From: Bifidobacterium scardovii JCM 12489 = DSM 13734
Lineage (GTDB): Bacteria; Actinomycetota; Actinomycetes; Actinomycetales; Bifidobacteriaceae
DNA length: 64,000 nt
Reading direction: 5' to 3'
NCBI RefSeq assembly: GCF_001042635.1
Contig: NZ_AP012331.1
Location: 2,480,001 to 2,544,000, forward strand
Position 1 is the stretch's first letter. Every line of letters begins with the position of its first letter. Shown here piece after piece: positions 29,971 to 38,484 of the stretch. The notes under the pieces were generated by a model, which saw only the letters and a program-made list of their open reading frames with translations, had not been told where the DNA came from and did not search any database. Both the position numbers and the translations under genes were made by a program.

Positions 29971-32547
29971 CTAGTGCGCGATGCCCATCTGGCTCAGGCA
30001 CCACGCGTTCTCGTAGGAGACCTCCTCCCACACTTTGTAACGCCCGGTCGTGCCGCCGTGCCCGGCCTCGACCTCGACCTTGATCACCGCGTCCACGCCG
30101 GCGCGCTGCAGCCGGGCGGCCCATTTGAGCGGTTCGACGTAGAGCACTCGCGTATCGTTCATCGAGGTGGTGATGAACATGTGCGGGAACCGCGGGGCGG
30201 GCGCCGAAGCCTCGGCGTCGCTGCCCTCCGGCAGGTCCGGCGCGTTCTCGTACGGCGTGTAGCCCTTCATGTACCGGTACACGTCCGCGTCGTGCAGCGG
30301 ATCGCCCCACTCGTCCCATTCGGTGACGGTCAGGGGCAGCGAGGGGTCGAGGATCGAGGTCAGCGCGTCCACGAACGGCACGTCCGCCTCGACCCCCGCG
30401 TAGCGGTCCGGCGCCATATTCGCCACAGCCCCCATGAGCAGGCCGCCAGCGGAACCGCCTTCCGCCACGGTCCGGCGCCGATCGGCGAGCCCGGCGTCCT
30501 GCAGCGCGGCGGTCGCGTCGACGAAGTCCTCGAAGGTATGCCGCTTGTTCAGGCGCCTGCCCTGCTCGTACCAGGCGCGCCCCATCTCGCCGCCGCCGCG
30601 GACGTGCGGCACCGCATAGAGCACGCCGCGGTCGAGCATGCTCAGCCGCGCGACGGAGAACCCCGGGTCGGAGCTGATCTCGTATGCGCCGTACCCGATG
30701 ATGAACATGGCCGAACCAGACACGGGGATGTCGCGCCGCCAGACCAGCGAGACGGGGATCTGCTCGCCGTCGCGCGCGGTAATCCACACGCGGCGCTCCA
30801 TATAGTCGCGCGGGTCGAAATCACCGAGCACCGCCGCTTTCTTGAGCAGCACGTCCCTGCCGGTGGCCGGATCGAGCTCATGCAGTTCGCCCGGCCGCGT
30901 ATAGCTCGAGAAGGAGTAGCGCATCCGGGGCACCTCGTACGACGCGTTGCCGCCGATGCCGATCGAATACAGCCGCCGCGTCTCGCCGGGCAGCAGATCG
31001 TCCGCGGCCCCGTCCCAGGTCGTCACCATCACGGGGGCGTCCGCGACATCGCCACCGGCATCGCCGGTCCTGTCGCCACCGTCGGCGACGGCGTCGTGCG
31101 GATGGGGACCGGCCGCGTCGTCGCCGGTCATCGACGCCGCGGTCTCGGCGTCATCGGCCTCGAGGTCGGCATCCCAATCGTGCTCCAGCGCGGGCGGCAC
31201 CAGCTCGCGGAACGACCACGGCCGCCCGGCGAGAAAGTCGGCGACCGCCTGCTCCTTGGTCATCACGGCCACATGCGGCAGGCTGTCGGTACGGTACGAC
31301 AGCGCGACGAAATGGCGGTACACCGACAGGCCCTCGACCGCCAGGCCATGCGCGCCCTGCAGGATCACGGGATTGGCCGGGTTGACGTAGCCGGCCCCGA
31401 TCGGCTTCGCGCTCGCGCCGGGCTCCACGGCGTCGCCGCGCTCGCAGCCGTACGGGGAGCCGACCGCAACGCGCATGCCCTCGCCGAGCCGGTAAGGCGG
31501 CTGATGGGACCGCATGTCGATCACGTCGATCTCGAAATTCGGGTTGTTCGCGTTGTGGCACACCAGAGCGATCGGAATGTCCTCGCCCCGCTCCCCCGCG
31601 CCTTCGAAGCAGGCGAAGCTCACATCGTATTCGATGTCGGGTTCGCGCGGGATGAAGACGCTGAACTCGCCTTCGGGGTCGCTGACGGGCATCATCCACA
31701 CCTCGCATGAGGTCTTCGATCCCGTGCCGATCACGATGTTGCGCTCGTCGAAACTCAGCCCGGCGCCCACCCAGAAGCGTTCGTCCGACTCGCGGAACAC
31801 CTCGACGTCCGAGGAGACCGGCGTGCCGACGCGGTGCCGGCGCACCGCGCACGGGCGCCACGCGTCGTCCAGCACGGTGTAGAACGCCCACTGCCCGTCG
31901 GGCGTGAGGAACGCCCCGCTGATACCTTCCAGCGTTTCGGGCGATTCGTCGCCGGTGTCGAGGTCGCGGATGCGGAAATCGTACCGTTCGTCGCCGGCGG
32001 TGTCCACGCCGTACAGCATCCGCCGTCCGTCATGGCTCAGGCTCATCCCTCCCAGACGGAAGAAGTCGTGGCCGGCCGATTCCCTGTTCGAGTCGAACAC
32101 GATCTGCTCTCCCGGCATCGAGCCGGGCTCGGACGCCGGGTCGATGACGGGCGGGTCCCAATCGTCCTCGGCGCGGATCGGCATGCGGCAGCTGATCGGG
32201 TATTGCAGGCTCTCGACGGTGCGCGTGAAATACCAGTAGCCGTTCACGCGGGTCGGCACGGACAGGTCGGTCTCCTGCACGCGCGACTTGATCTCGTCGA
32301 ACAGGGTCCTGCGCAGGCCGCCCAACGGTGCCATGCGCGCGTCGCAATACCGGTTCTGCGCGGCGACGTAGTCGCGCACCTCGGGCGAGGACTTGTCGCG
32401 AATCCATTCGTACGGGTCGATGAAGGTGTCGCCGTGAAAGGTGCGCTCATACGGCACCCGTTTGGCCCGCGGGGGCTCGGCCGCGGGCGCCGTGCGGCCT
32501 GGTGCCGGAGCCGCAGCCGCGGCCGTCTGTGTCATATCGTCGGTCAT
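29971..32547 (-). CDS. prolyl-oligopeptidase family S9 peptidase (oligopeptidase B-like)
   Basis: This 858-residue cytoplasmic serine peptidase cleaves short peptides. An N-terminal region (PYERTFHGDTFIDPYEWIRD) and seven-bladed beta-propeller precede an alpha/beta-hydrolase domain. The triad is Ser699 in EGGSAGG, Asp798 in MNDTRV and His830 in EAGHGGTTGR. The ordering and VRGGGEMGRAWYEQGR are typical of oligopeptidase B. It is longer than the usual ~700 residues because of an Ala/Pro-rich N-terminus and an Asp/Ala-rich insertion of about 45 residues (TAASMTGDDAAGPHPHD and following) in the propeller. No signal peptide is seen. Confidence 0.93.
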   Translation of the reverse strand: MTDDMTQTAAAAAPAPGRTAPAAEPPRAKRVPYERTFHGDTFIDPYEWIRDKSSPEVRDYVAAQNRYCDARMAPLGGLRRTLFDEIKSRVQETDLSVPTRVNGYWYFTRTVESLQYPISCRMPIRAEDDWDPPVIDPASEPGSMPGEQIVFDSNRESAGHDFFRLGGMSLSHDGRRMLYGVDTAGDERYDFRIRDLDTGDESPETLEGISGAFLTPDGQWAFYTVLDDAWRPCAVRRHRVGTPVSSDVEVFRESDERFWVGAGLSFDERNIVIGTGSKTSCEVWMMPVSDPEGEFSVFIPREPDIEYDVSFACFEGAGERGEDIPIALVCHNANNPNFEIDVIDMRSHQPPYRLGEGMRVAVGSPYGCERGDAVEPGASAKPIGAGYVNPANPVILQGAHGLAVEGLSVYRHFVALSYRTDSLPHVAVMTKEQAVADFLAGRPWSFRELVPPALEHDWDADLEADDAETAASMTGDDAAGPHPHDAVADGGDRTGDAGGDVADAPVMVTTWDGAADDLLPGETRRLYSIGIGGNASYEVPRMRYSFSSYTRPGELHELDPATGRDVLLKKAAVLGDFDPRDYMERRVWITARDGEQIPVSLVWRRDIPVSGSAMFIIGYGAYEISSDPGFSVARLSMLDRGVLYAVPHVRGGGEMGRAWYEQGRRLNKRHTFEDFVDATAALQDAGLADRRRTVAEGGSAGGLLMGAVANMAPDRYAGVEADVPFVDALTSILDPSLPLTVTEWDEWGDPLHDADVYRYMKGYTPYENAPDLPEGSDAEASAPAPRFPHMFITTSMNDTRVLYVEPLKWAARLQRAGVDAVIKVEVEAGHGGTTGRYKVWEEVSYENAWCLSQMGIAH

Positions 32548-32574
32548 GCACGCGATTATACGGCCCGCGTGCTC

Positions 32575-33795
32575 CTACCGCACATGCTCCTTGAGGTACG
32601 GCAGCATGGTCTTCATCAGGTTCGACCCGGTGGTGCCGGTGAACACCGGCACGTCGGTCACCGGCACGGGCTGCGTGGAGGTGATGCCGGCCATCGACGA
32701 GAACGCCGACGATTCGCGCGGGCTCAGCTGGCGGATGCCGATCGCGAGCACGCGGCCCGGATAGCGCCGCGCGATGGTGGCGTACGTGGTCGGGTCCTTC
32801 TGCCCGTCGTCGCCGACCAGGATGAACTTCATGTCCGGGAAATCGGCCATGAGCTGTTCGGCGAACTCCAGCTTGTGCTGCACGCCGGAGGGGACGAAGG
32901 TCTTCGGCCGGGGGTCGAGGTCGCGCAGCAGCAGCGGGCCCTCCGGGAAGCCGTGGTCGATGATGAAGTGGCGGATCGAGCTCTCCACGTTCCACGGCGA
33001 GGTCGACAGGTAGAAGAAAGGCGCATCGGGGAACAGATCGGCGATCTTGGTGAACAGCACGCTCATGCCCGGCACGGAGGCCTTCTTCTTGGGGTCGAGC
33101 AGCAGCAGGTTGTAGGCGGCCTTCCACAGGGTCGGCGCCTGCGTGATCATGATGGTGTCGTCCACGTCGGAGATGACGCCGACGCGCGCGCTGTCGGGGA
33201 TGGTGAACAGGTTCGCGGTGACCGGCTTGCGGCGCTCGACCTGATACGACACCTTGTGGATGCCCGGTTCGAGGCGGTGCTCGGCCACCAGGTCGAGATA
33301 GCCGCTGGTGTCGGAGATCGCGTACTCGCTGCCGGTGTCCTTGGTGCGGTCCACCCGGTCGTACGCCTCGGACAGGCCGACCTGCACGGTTTCCAGAGGC
33401 ATGTCGTCGATGGAGATGCGCACCTGCCGGCGCGCCGCGGGCACGGTGAGCATGCCGTGGATGCCGCGTGTCAGCTTGCCGGCCTGCGCGCGCTGGGGCG
33501 CGTAGATCGTGCGGCAGATCAGGCGGGAGTAGTCATCGGTGCCGTAGCCGACGTAGGGCTCGACGTTCGGGTACCAGCCCCACCGCTTCACCACGCTGGT
33601 GGAGAAGCGCACCCACAGGCCGAACCCCTTGGTGATGGCGCGGCGCGTCGCCTGCACGTGCAGCGGCTTGTTCTCGATGCGCTCGTGCTTCGAGGCGGCG
33701 TCGAACGTGGTGACGACCTTGCGCGCCGGGATCGGCACGGTCGCCATCTCGTCGTCCTCGTCCATCGGCGGTGTGTGTTGCTTGACCCTGCTCAT
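32575..33795 (-). CDS. App1-family phosphatidate phosphatase-like protein (DUF2183)
   Basis: The 406-residue protein has a C-terminal DUF2183 domain, related to yeast App1, a phosphatidate phosphatase of the HAD-like type. The key motif is SDVDDTIM (Asp210, Asp212, Asp213, Thr214), followed by YLSTSPWNV and LVGDDGQKDPTTY, which match the motif order of HAD phosphatases. The N-terminal half (GLWVRFSTSVVKRWGWYP, IYAPQRAQAGKLTRGIHGML) is a conserved lead domain. No membrane helix is seen. It lies between gcvH and the S9 peptidase. The in vivo substrate in bacteria is not established. Confidence 0.85.
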   Translation of the reverse strand: MSRVKQHTPPMDEDDEMATVPIPARKVVTTFDAASKHERIENKPLHVQATRRAITKGFGLWVRFSTSVVKRWGWYPNVEPYVGYGTDDYSRLICRTIYAPQRAQAGKLTRGIHGMLTVPAARRQVRISIDDMPLETVQVGLSEAYDRVDRTKDTGSEYAISDTSGYLDLVAEHRLEPGIHKVSYQVERRKPVTANLFTIPDSARVGVISDVDDTIMITQAPTLWKAAYNLLLLDPKKKASVPGMSVLFTKIADLFPDAPFFYLSTSPWNVESSIRHFIIDHGFPEGPLLLRDLDPRPKTFVPSGVQHKLEFAEQLMADFPDMKFILVGDDGQKDPTTYATIARRYPGRVLAIGIRQLSPRESSAFSSMAGITSTQPVPVTDVPVFTGTTGSNLMKTMLPYLKEHVR

Positions 33796-33872
33796 AATCT
33801 CACTATACGGTCATTAACCGACCGGTCGTTACGAGCGGCGAAACCGCGTGCCGGGCCCCGGCCCGGCGGCCG

Positions 33873-34277
33873 CTAGCGGATCAGCTTCGCGTATTCGCCC
33901 GCGGTGAGCAGATCCGGCTCGTCGTCGTCGAGTTCGATCTTCAGGATCCAGCCCTCGCCGTACGGATCGTTGGTGATCACGCTCGGGTCGTCGGAGGCGT
34001 CGCGGTTCACGTAGCTGATCGTGCCGGACACCGGGCTGATGAACGGCTGGACCGCCTTGGCCGACTCGAGCTCGACGATCTCGTCGCCGGCCTCGACGCG
34101 AATCCCCGGCTCGGGCAGATCGACGAACACGAGCTCGCCGAGCTCGTTGGCCGCGTATTCGGTGATGCCGACGATCGCCGGCGACGCGGATTCGTCCACC
34201 CACGCATGCTCCTCCGAATACGAGAGGTGATCGGGAATGTCAAGGTTCAGCGGCTGTGCCTCGTTGTTTTCGCTCAT
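33873..34277 (-). CDS. gcvH: glycine cleavage system H-like lipoyl protein
   Basis: This small lipoyl-carrier protein of 134 residues has the GcvH architecture: YSEEHAWVD, VGITEYAANELGELVFVDLPEPG, and the lipoylation site ELESAKAVQPFISPVSG, with Lys74 as the modified residue. PYGEGWILKIEL follows near the end. The start at 34275-34277 has GGAGGG just before. No gcvT, gcvP or lpd gene is in the window, so it looks like an orphan H protein. The lipoate ligase at 26038-27306 is the likely partner that modifies it. The neighbour upstream is nudC, beyond a palindromic repeat. Confidence 0.93.
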   Translation of the reverse strand: MSENNEAQPLNLDIPDHLSYSEEHAWVDESASPAIVGITEYAANELGELVFVDLPEPGIRVEAGDEIVELESAKAVQPFISPVSGTISYVNRDASDDPSVITNDPYGEGWILKIELDDDEPDLLTAGEYAKLIR

Positions 34278-34345
34278 AGCCCTCCACTCTAGCCCATGGC
34301 GCCCGCAACCACTAGTGGTCCGCGTCATGGGTTCGTTTCCGATAT

Positions 34346-34414
34346 CTGGCTCCCCTCGCTGAGGGGAGCCAAGGAACGGTCGCTTCACGGCTCAGCTTCA
34401 CCGAGGGGAGCCGG
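34346..34414. repeat. GGCTCCC palindromic intergenic repeat
   Basis: A CTGGCTCCCCTC/GAGGGGAGCC hairpin (34346-34371) is followed by a partial unit ending GAGGGGAGCCGG (34403-34414), in the gap between nudC and gcvH. Confidence 0.8.
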
Positions 34415-34455
34415 AAGTACGAAATGCGGAGCGACGAAGCGGCAAACCGCACGCA

Positions 34456-35556
34456 CTAGAGCTCGCGGCCGTACCATTCCTCGATCATGTACCGGGCGAT
34501 GGTCGCCTTGCCCGGCGCAACCATGCGCCCGGCGACGAGTTCGGCCGTGTACTCGTCGCGCGTGACCCACCTCGCGGTCATCGTCTCCGCGCCGTCCACG
34601 GTGATGTCGGTGGTCAGCGCATGCGCCTTGAACGCCATCATCAGCGACGCGGGGAACGGCCACGGCTGCGACCCGAGGTACTTGACCTCGCCGAGCGTGA
34701 TGCCGGTCTCCTCCTTGGCCTCGCGGCGGGCGGCGTGCTCCAGGTTCTCCCCGGCCTCGACGAATCCGGCCGACACCGAATACAGCCTGGCGTCCCGCCA
34801 TGCGCTGTTGTGCTGCAGCAGCAGACGGTCCTCGCTGTCCACGATCGCGGTGATCACGGCCGGTTCGATGCGCGGGAACAGCAGACGGCGGCCGTCGGCC
34901 TCGTTCGTGCAGCGCTGCGCCCACCCGGCGAGCGCCGCCGTGACCGGCGCGCCGCAGGTCGGGCAGAACCGCTGACGGTTATGCCAGATGCTCAGCGGGA
35001 TCGCGCTGGTGGCCTGCCCCGCCTCGCGGGCCGAGGCGTGCGGCGCGAACCCGCGCAGATCCACCCAGTCGAACCGCGTCACCGCCTGCTCCAACAGGCT
35101 CGGCTTCGGCGCGCCGCCGTTCCCGGCGCCGTTGTCATGCTCGTCGAAGGCGTCGTCGGCTCCGGTGCTGGCCGAATCCGGCACCGTCACCTCGGCCGGC
35201 GCCGGCGTATCCGCGATCCGAGTGATGTCGACGGCGACCACCCGTTCACCGCGCTCGCCAGAATACCGGCCCAGGTACATGGCCACGGCCTGCGGATGGG
35301 ATGCCAGTTCGGCGCTCACATACGACCCGGGCAGCGTGGCCAGTCGCATGGACACGTTCTCGTAGTCGACGATGTTGTCCTGGCCCTTGGGCACGGCGAT
35401 GCGGCCGTTGCGCGTGAGGATCACCTTGGCGGCCGGGTCGGCCAGCACCGTGCCGATCAGCCCCGCCTCGCCGCGCAGGTCGGTCTGATAGTCGATATCA
35501 CCTTGCGCGAGCGGCAGGAAAGGCAGCGCTTGCGTCAGTGCCAGTGGTGAGAACAT
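34456..35556 (-). CDS. nudC: NAD(+) diphosphatase / Nudix hydrolase NudC-like
   Basis: It hydrolyses NAD(H) to NMN and AMP and may decap NAD-RNA. The 366-residue protein has an N-terminal domain, a zinc-ribbon segment, and a Nudix box GFVEAGENLEHAARREAKEETG (264-285). The NudC-specific SQPWPFPAS (296-304) follows. The ribbon has Cys198, Cys201 and Cys216, but the fourth position reads Glu (CTNE instead of CxxC), so zinc binding is doubtful. The catalytic box itself is intact. An Ala/Gly/Asp-rich insert (about 118-150) lengthens the N-terminal domain. It is in a run of minus-strand genes downstream of an alpha/beta hydrolase. Confidence 0.92.
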   Translation of the reverse strand: MFSPLALTQALPFLPLAQGDIDYQTDLRGEAGLIGTVLADPAAKVILTRNGRIAVPKGQDNIVDYENVSMRLATLPGSYVSAELASHPQAVAMYLGRYSGERGERVVAVDITRIADTPAPAEVTVPDSASTGADDAFDEHDNGAGNGGAPKPSLLEQAVTRFDWVDLRGFAPHASAREAGQATSAIPLSIWHNRQRFCPTCGAPVTAALAGWAQRCTNEADGRRLLFPRIEPAVITAIVDSEDRLLLQHNSAWRDARLYSVSAGFVEAGENLEHAARREAKEETGITLGEVKYLGSQPWPFPASLMMAFKAHALTTDITVDGAETMTARWVTRDEYTAELVAGRMVAPGKATIARYMIEEWYGREL

Positions 35557-35626
35557 CGTGTTTTTCCTTTGTGTTGTTGGACGTTATGTCGGAGCTGATA
35601 CCGGGCGTCGGCGATTCCGCGTAGCT

Positions 35627-35653
35627 GTGGCTCCCCTCCCCGAGGGGAGCCAG
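35627..35653. repeat. GGCTCCC palindromic repeat, short form
   Basis: A TGGCTCCCCTC/GAGGGGAGCCA hairpin with a 3-base CCC loop lies between the alpha/beta hydrolase and nudC. Confidence 0.8.
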
Positions 35654-35656
35654 TGC

Positions 35657-36604
35657 TCAACAGACCATCAACGCGGACCGCCGGCCGGCGCACCGCACCA
35701 GATCCACGAGCGCCCGCGCGACCGCGTCCGGGTGCTCGACCGCGCTGAAATGACCGCAGTCGGCGATTTCGGTGTATGCGGCCGTGGTGCCGGTCATCGC
35801 CGTGACGATCGGCTTCATGGCGGACGGCGGGCTGAACGGGTCCTTGTCGCCGCAGATCACGGCGGCCGGGGCGCTGATCAGCGGCAGCTGGTCGTTGAGG
35901 TCGGGCCGGCCGGCGGCCATGCGCTGGCGCCATGCCACGCCCTCCGGGCGCTGTTCGCGGATCCACCGGGTAAAGAGCGCCTCGCCCTCCGCCGACTGTT
36001 TGAAGCTCGAATCCCGCTCGTTCGCCTCGGCGAAGTGCATCACCGGTTCGACCGTGTGCCCGCTCGCGCAGGCGCTGGCGACGCGCAAACGGTTCGCCCG
36101 CTGCTGCGGGCTGTCGGCATCTGCCTTCGTGTCGCACATGGCGAAACCGGCCACGGCATCGGGATGCCGCCGCTGGATGTCGAGGATCACGTAGCCGCCC
36201 ATCGACAGCCCGGCCCAGACCGCCGAGCGGTAACCGGCCGCATGCATCAAGTCCACATAGGCGTCGGCCAGCAGGTCCAGAGCCCGTTCGTACGCACCGT
36301 CCGCGGCGCTGCCGCCGGAGGCCTCGGCGATCGCGGCCTCCCTCGCCGCATCGGCTGCGTCACCGGGTTCGGTGCCGGCAACGGTACCGGAATCATCACC
36401 GGGAATCGGTCCTTCGCCGGCACCCGGCATATCGGGCGCCCAGATGGGGAACGGAGACAGCCCCTCCTCGTCCGCAAGGCGCGCGACGGCTGCCGAGCAG
36501 TCGTCCCACATGCGGTGGTCCACCGGGAACGCGTGCACCAGTATCAGCGGCGTGCCCTGCCCGCCGCGATAGACCGTGTTGTTCAATGTGATTGGCATGT
36601 TCAT
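35657..36604 (-). CDS. alpha/beta hydrolase
   Basis: The 315-residue alpha/beta-fold hydrolase has the oxyanion region LILVHAFPVDHRMWDD, the nucleophile elbow AGLSMGGY, an acid in ICGDKDPFSPP and the His in DCGHFSAVEHPD. The order and spacing fit the esterase/3-oxoadipate-lactonase-like group, but the substrate is unknown. An Ala/Gly/Glu-rich insert of about 35 residues (GDDSGTVAGTEPGDAADAA and following) interrupts the fold near residue 70-105. The start may be at 36604 (MNMPITL) or two codons later. It is convergent in no direction; it continues the minus-strand run. Confidence 0.87.
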   Translation of the reverse strand: MNMPITLNNTVYRGGQGTPLILVHAFPVDHRMWDDCSAAVARLADEEGLSPFPIWAPDMPGAGEGPIPGDDSGTVAGTEPGDAADAAREAAIAEASGGSAADGAYERALDLLADAYVDLMHAAGYRSAVWAGLSMGGYVILDIQRRHPDAVAGFAMCDTKADADSPQQRANRLRVASACASGHTVEPVMHFAEANERDSSFKQSAEGEALFTRWIREQRPEGVAWRQRMAAGRPDLNDQLPLISAPAAVICGDKDPFSPPSAMKPIVTAMTGTTAAYTEIADCGHFSAVEHPDAVARALVDLVRCAGRRSALMVC

Positions 36605-36702
36605 CGCTTTCCAAAAATCATCGGGCGATCACTGATCGATCGTCGACGCCCGGCGTGGCCGGTCCGCGGCCCGTTGTTCGGGCGCCGCCGGCGGCTTGTC
36701 TG

Positions 36703-37329
36703 TCAGACCCCGGCCCAGGCGAGCGCCTTGCGCACGATGTCGCCGTGGCCGTTGGTCATCTGGGCGAGGAAGGTCTCCATGAGATCGCCGTGCGGGTCCA
36801 CCCATTCCACGTCGAGCGTCTCGTCCTGGGGCTTGCAGTCGCCCGCTATCGTCACCACGTAGCACAGCGCGATCGCGTGCTGGCGCGGATCGTAGTATTC
36901 GGACATGCCCGGGGTCGGGAAGAACTCCGCCACGGTGAACGGCTGCAGGCTCTGCGGCAGCACCGGCAGGGCGATGTCTCCCAGGTCCTTGGCCACATTG
37001 CGGGCGATAGCCTCGCGCAGCGTCTCATGGAAGAGCACGCGGCCGGTGATCAGCGTGCGTTCGATCGACCCGTCGTCGGCCACGCGCAACAGCAAGCCGA
37101 TCTGTGCGATGCGGCCGAGGTCGTCGGTGCGCACGGGGACGATCTCCACGTATGCGATCGGCATCTGGCTGCGGGCGCGGTCGATGTCCGCCGGGCCGAG
37201 CCATCCGGGAGGATTGCCCCGGCCGGTGCCGTGGATGAAATCCTCAGGCGTAATGTTGTCGAATTCCCCGCGGCGACGGCCCGCGTCGAAGTCGCCCTCG
37301 TCGGGCACCTCATCATTCATGACTGCCAT
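36703..37329 (-). CDS. NUDIX-like family protein (DUF4916)
   Basis: The 208-residue protein has a central Nudix-type fold: YVEIVPVRTDDLGRIAQIGLLLR, an RVLFHETLREAIARNVAKDLGD helix in the place of the Nudix box, and AIALCYVVTIAGDC. It lacks a canonical GX5EX7REUXEE sequence, so catalysis is uncertain. It matches in outline the actinobacterial DUF4916 family of Nudix relatives. The start was placed at 37327-37329 (MAVMNDEV) because sequence upstream in frame looks non-coding. It is divergent from trxA. Confidence 0.75.
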   Translation of the reverse strand: MAVMNDEVPDEGDFDAGRRRGEFDNITPEDFIHGTGRGNPPGWLGPADIDRARSQMPIAYVEIVPVRTDDLGRIAQIGLLLRVADDGSIERTLITGRVLFHETLREAIARNVAKDLGDIALPVLPQSLQPFTVAEFFPTPGMSEYYDPRQHAIALCYVVTIAGDCKPQDETLDVEWVDPHGDLMETFLAQMTNGHGDIVRKALAWAGV

Positions 37330-37568
37330 AGCATCAATTATCGCCCACCCCGTGCGACCTCCGTGTTTCCCCGCGCTCAGCGAACACGCGCGGGGGCGGT
37401 TCGCCGGGAGACCCGCCGCGCGGACACGGCGAGCGATCCGCGCGATTCGGCTGGAGGATGAAGTTTGTTGAGTGGTGCTGCGATATTGGTGCTGACCACG
37501 CAGGCGGGCGGCCATATGGGGCCGACGCCCGGAGAGGCGCATGACATGCGCAAAAGGAGATGATGGCT

Positions 37569-37934
37569 ATGGCGACCGTTGCGGTAACCACGCAGGATTT
37601 TGAGAAGACGATAACCGACAACGACCTGGTGCTGGTGGATTTCTGGGCGACCTGGTGCGGCCCGTGCCGCGCGTTCGGCCCCATTTTCGAGAAGGCGAGC
37701 GAGGCGAATCCCGACATCGTGTTCGCCAAGGTCGACATCGACGCCAATCAGGAACTGGCGCAGGCCGCCGGCATCCAGGCCGTGCCGACGCTGATGATCG
37801 CCAAGAAGGGCCAGGTCATCTTCAAGCAGGCCGGCGCCCTGCGCGCCCCGGATCTGGACGACCTGATCGCCCAGGCCAAGACGCTCGATCTGGATGCCGC
37901 AGCCAAGGAGGAGCCCAAGAAGCCTGAGGAGTAA
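37569..37934 (+). CDS. trxA: thioredoxin
   Basis: This cytoplasmic thiol-disulfide reductant of 121 residues has the active site WCGPC (Cys30 and Cys33) in FWATWCGPCRAFGPIF, the cis-proline segment AVPTLMIAKKG and DIDANQELAQAAGI. The C-terminus has a charged Lys/Glu/Pro-rich tail of about 15 residues beyond the usual thioredoxin end. Three in-frame ATGs exist (37560, 37563, 37569). AAGGAG at 37554-37559 gives proper nine-base spacing only to the one at 37569, so that start is chosen. Confidence 0.93.
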   Translation: MATVAVTTQDFEKTITDNDLVLVDFWATWCGPCRAFGPIFEKASEANPDIVFAKVDIDANQELAQAAGIQAVPTLMIAKKGQVIFKQAGALRAPDLDDLIAQAKTLDLDAAAKEEPKKPEE

Positions 37935-37987
37935 AACCTATCCCGACGCGGGGCCGGTATCCCGCGCCATAAGTTCGTGTACTACAT

Positions 37988-38086
37988 CTGGCTCCCCTCG
38001 CTGAGGGGAGCTGGCCGTGAAGCGGCCTGAGGAGAGCACTGCCACGAACACTTGGAATCAAGCCGATTCGCATGCGCTCCCCTCGG
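37988..38086. repeat. GGCTCCC palindromic intergenic repeat, diverged long form
   Basis: It starts CTGGCTCCCCTCGCTGAGG and continues through GCTGGCCGTGAAGCGGCCTGAGG (37988-38034), then GCGCTCCCCTC at 38074-38084. The right end is degenerate compared with the copy at 39613-39750. Confidence 0.75.
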
Positions 38087-38112
38087 GTCTCAGCGACGAC
38101 GAGGATGTCGGA

Positions 38113-38144
38113 AACGGCCTTCCGTGCACATGCGGAAGGCCGTT
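38113..38144 (+). terminator. terminator downstream of trxA
   Basis: A 12-bp stem (AACGGCCTTCCG/CGGAAGGCCGTT) with an 8-base loop is followed by TTCGG. Confidence 0.6.
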
Positions 38145-38484
38145 TTCGGCTCCGGTGAACCAGAGTTGGTATGCTCCCGTTGACGGGCCGAGCCGTGTAG
38201 CGGACGCCGGAGGCGTCCGTAGGCGAGGACGCGACGACAGTCGCGCAAGAATATGCGGCCGCAGGCCGTCCTTGATTGCAGGGCCCGGAGGGCTGGCTCG
38301 CAAAGCGAGACTGAGGGTGGTCCATACGGTATCGACGGCACCGTTCCCCGTCTTCACCGCAAACCGTTTTCCCATCGATATTCACGATTTCACTACTTCG
38401 CGGCCAGACGCTAAACTAAGGAATCGTGTGTGCCGCCCGGCTGCACAGGTCAGCCGGCGACGGGTCGATCGAGCAAGGAGCATA

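Larger units (their letters stand above)
37935..38484. other. intergenic region between trxA and the G5/transglycosylase gene
   Basis: It holds a palindromic repeat copy (37988-38086) and a terminator hairpin (38113-38144). The rest, including 38145-38484, shows no supported gene; it should carry the promoter of the next gene. Confidence 0.6.
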
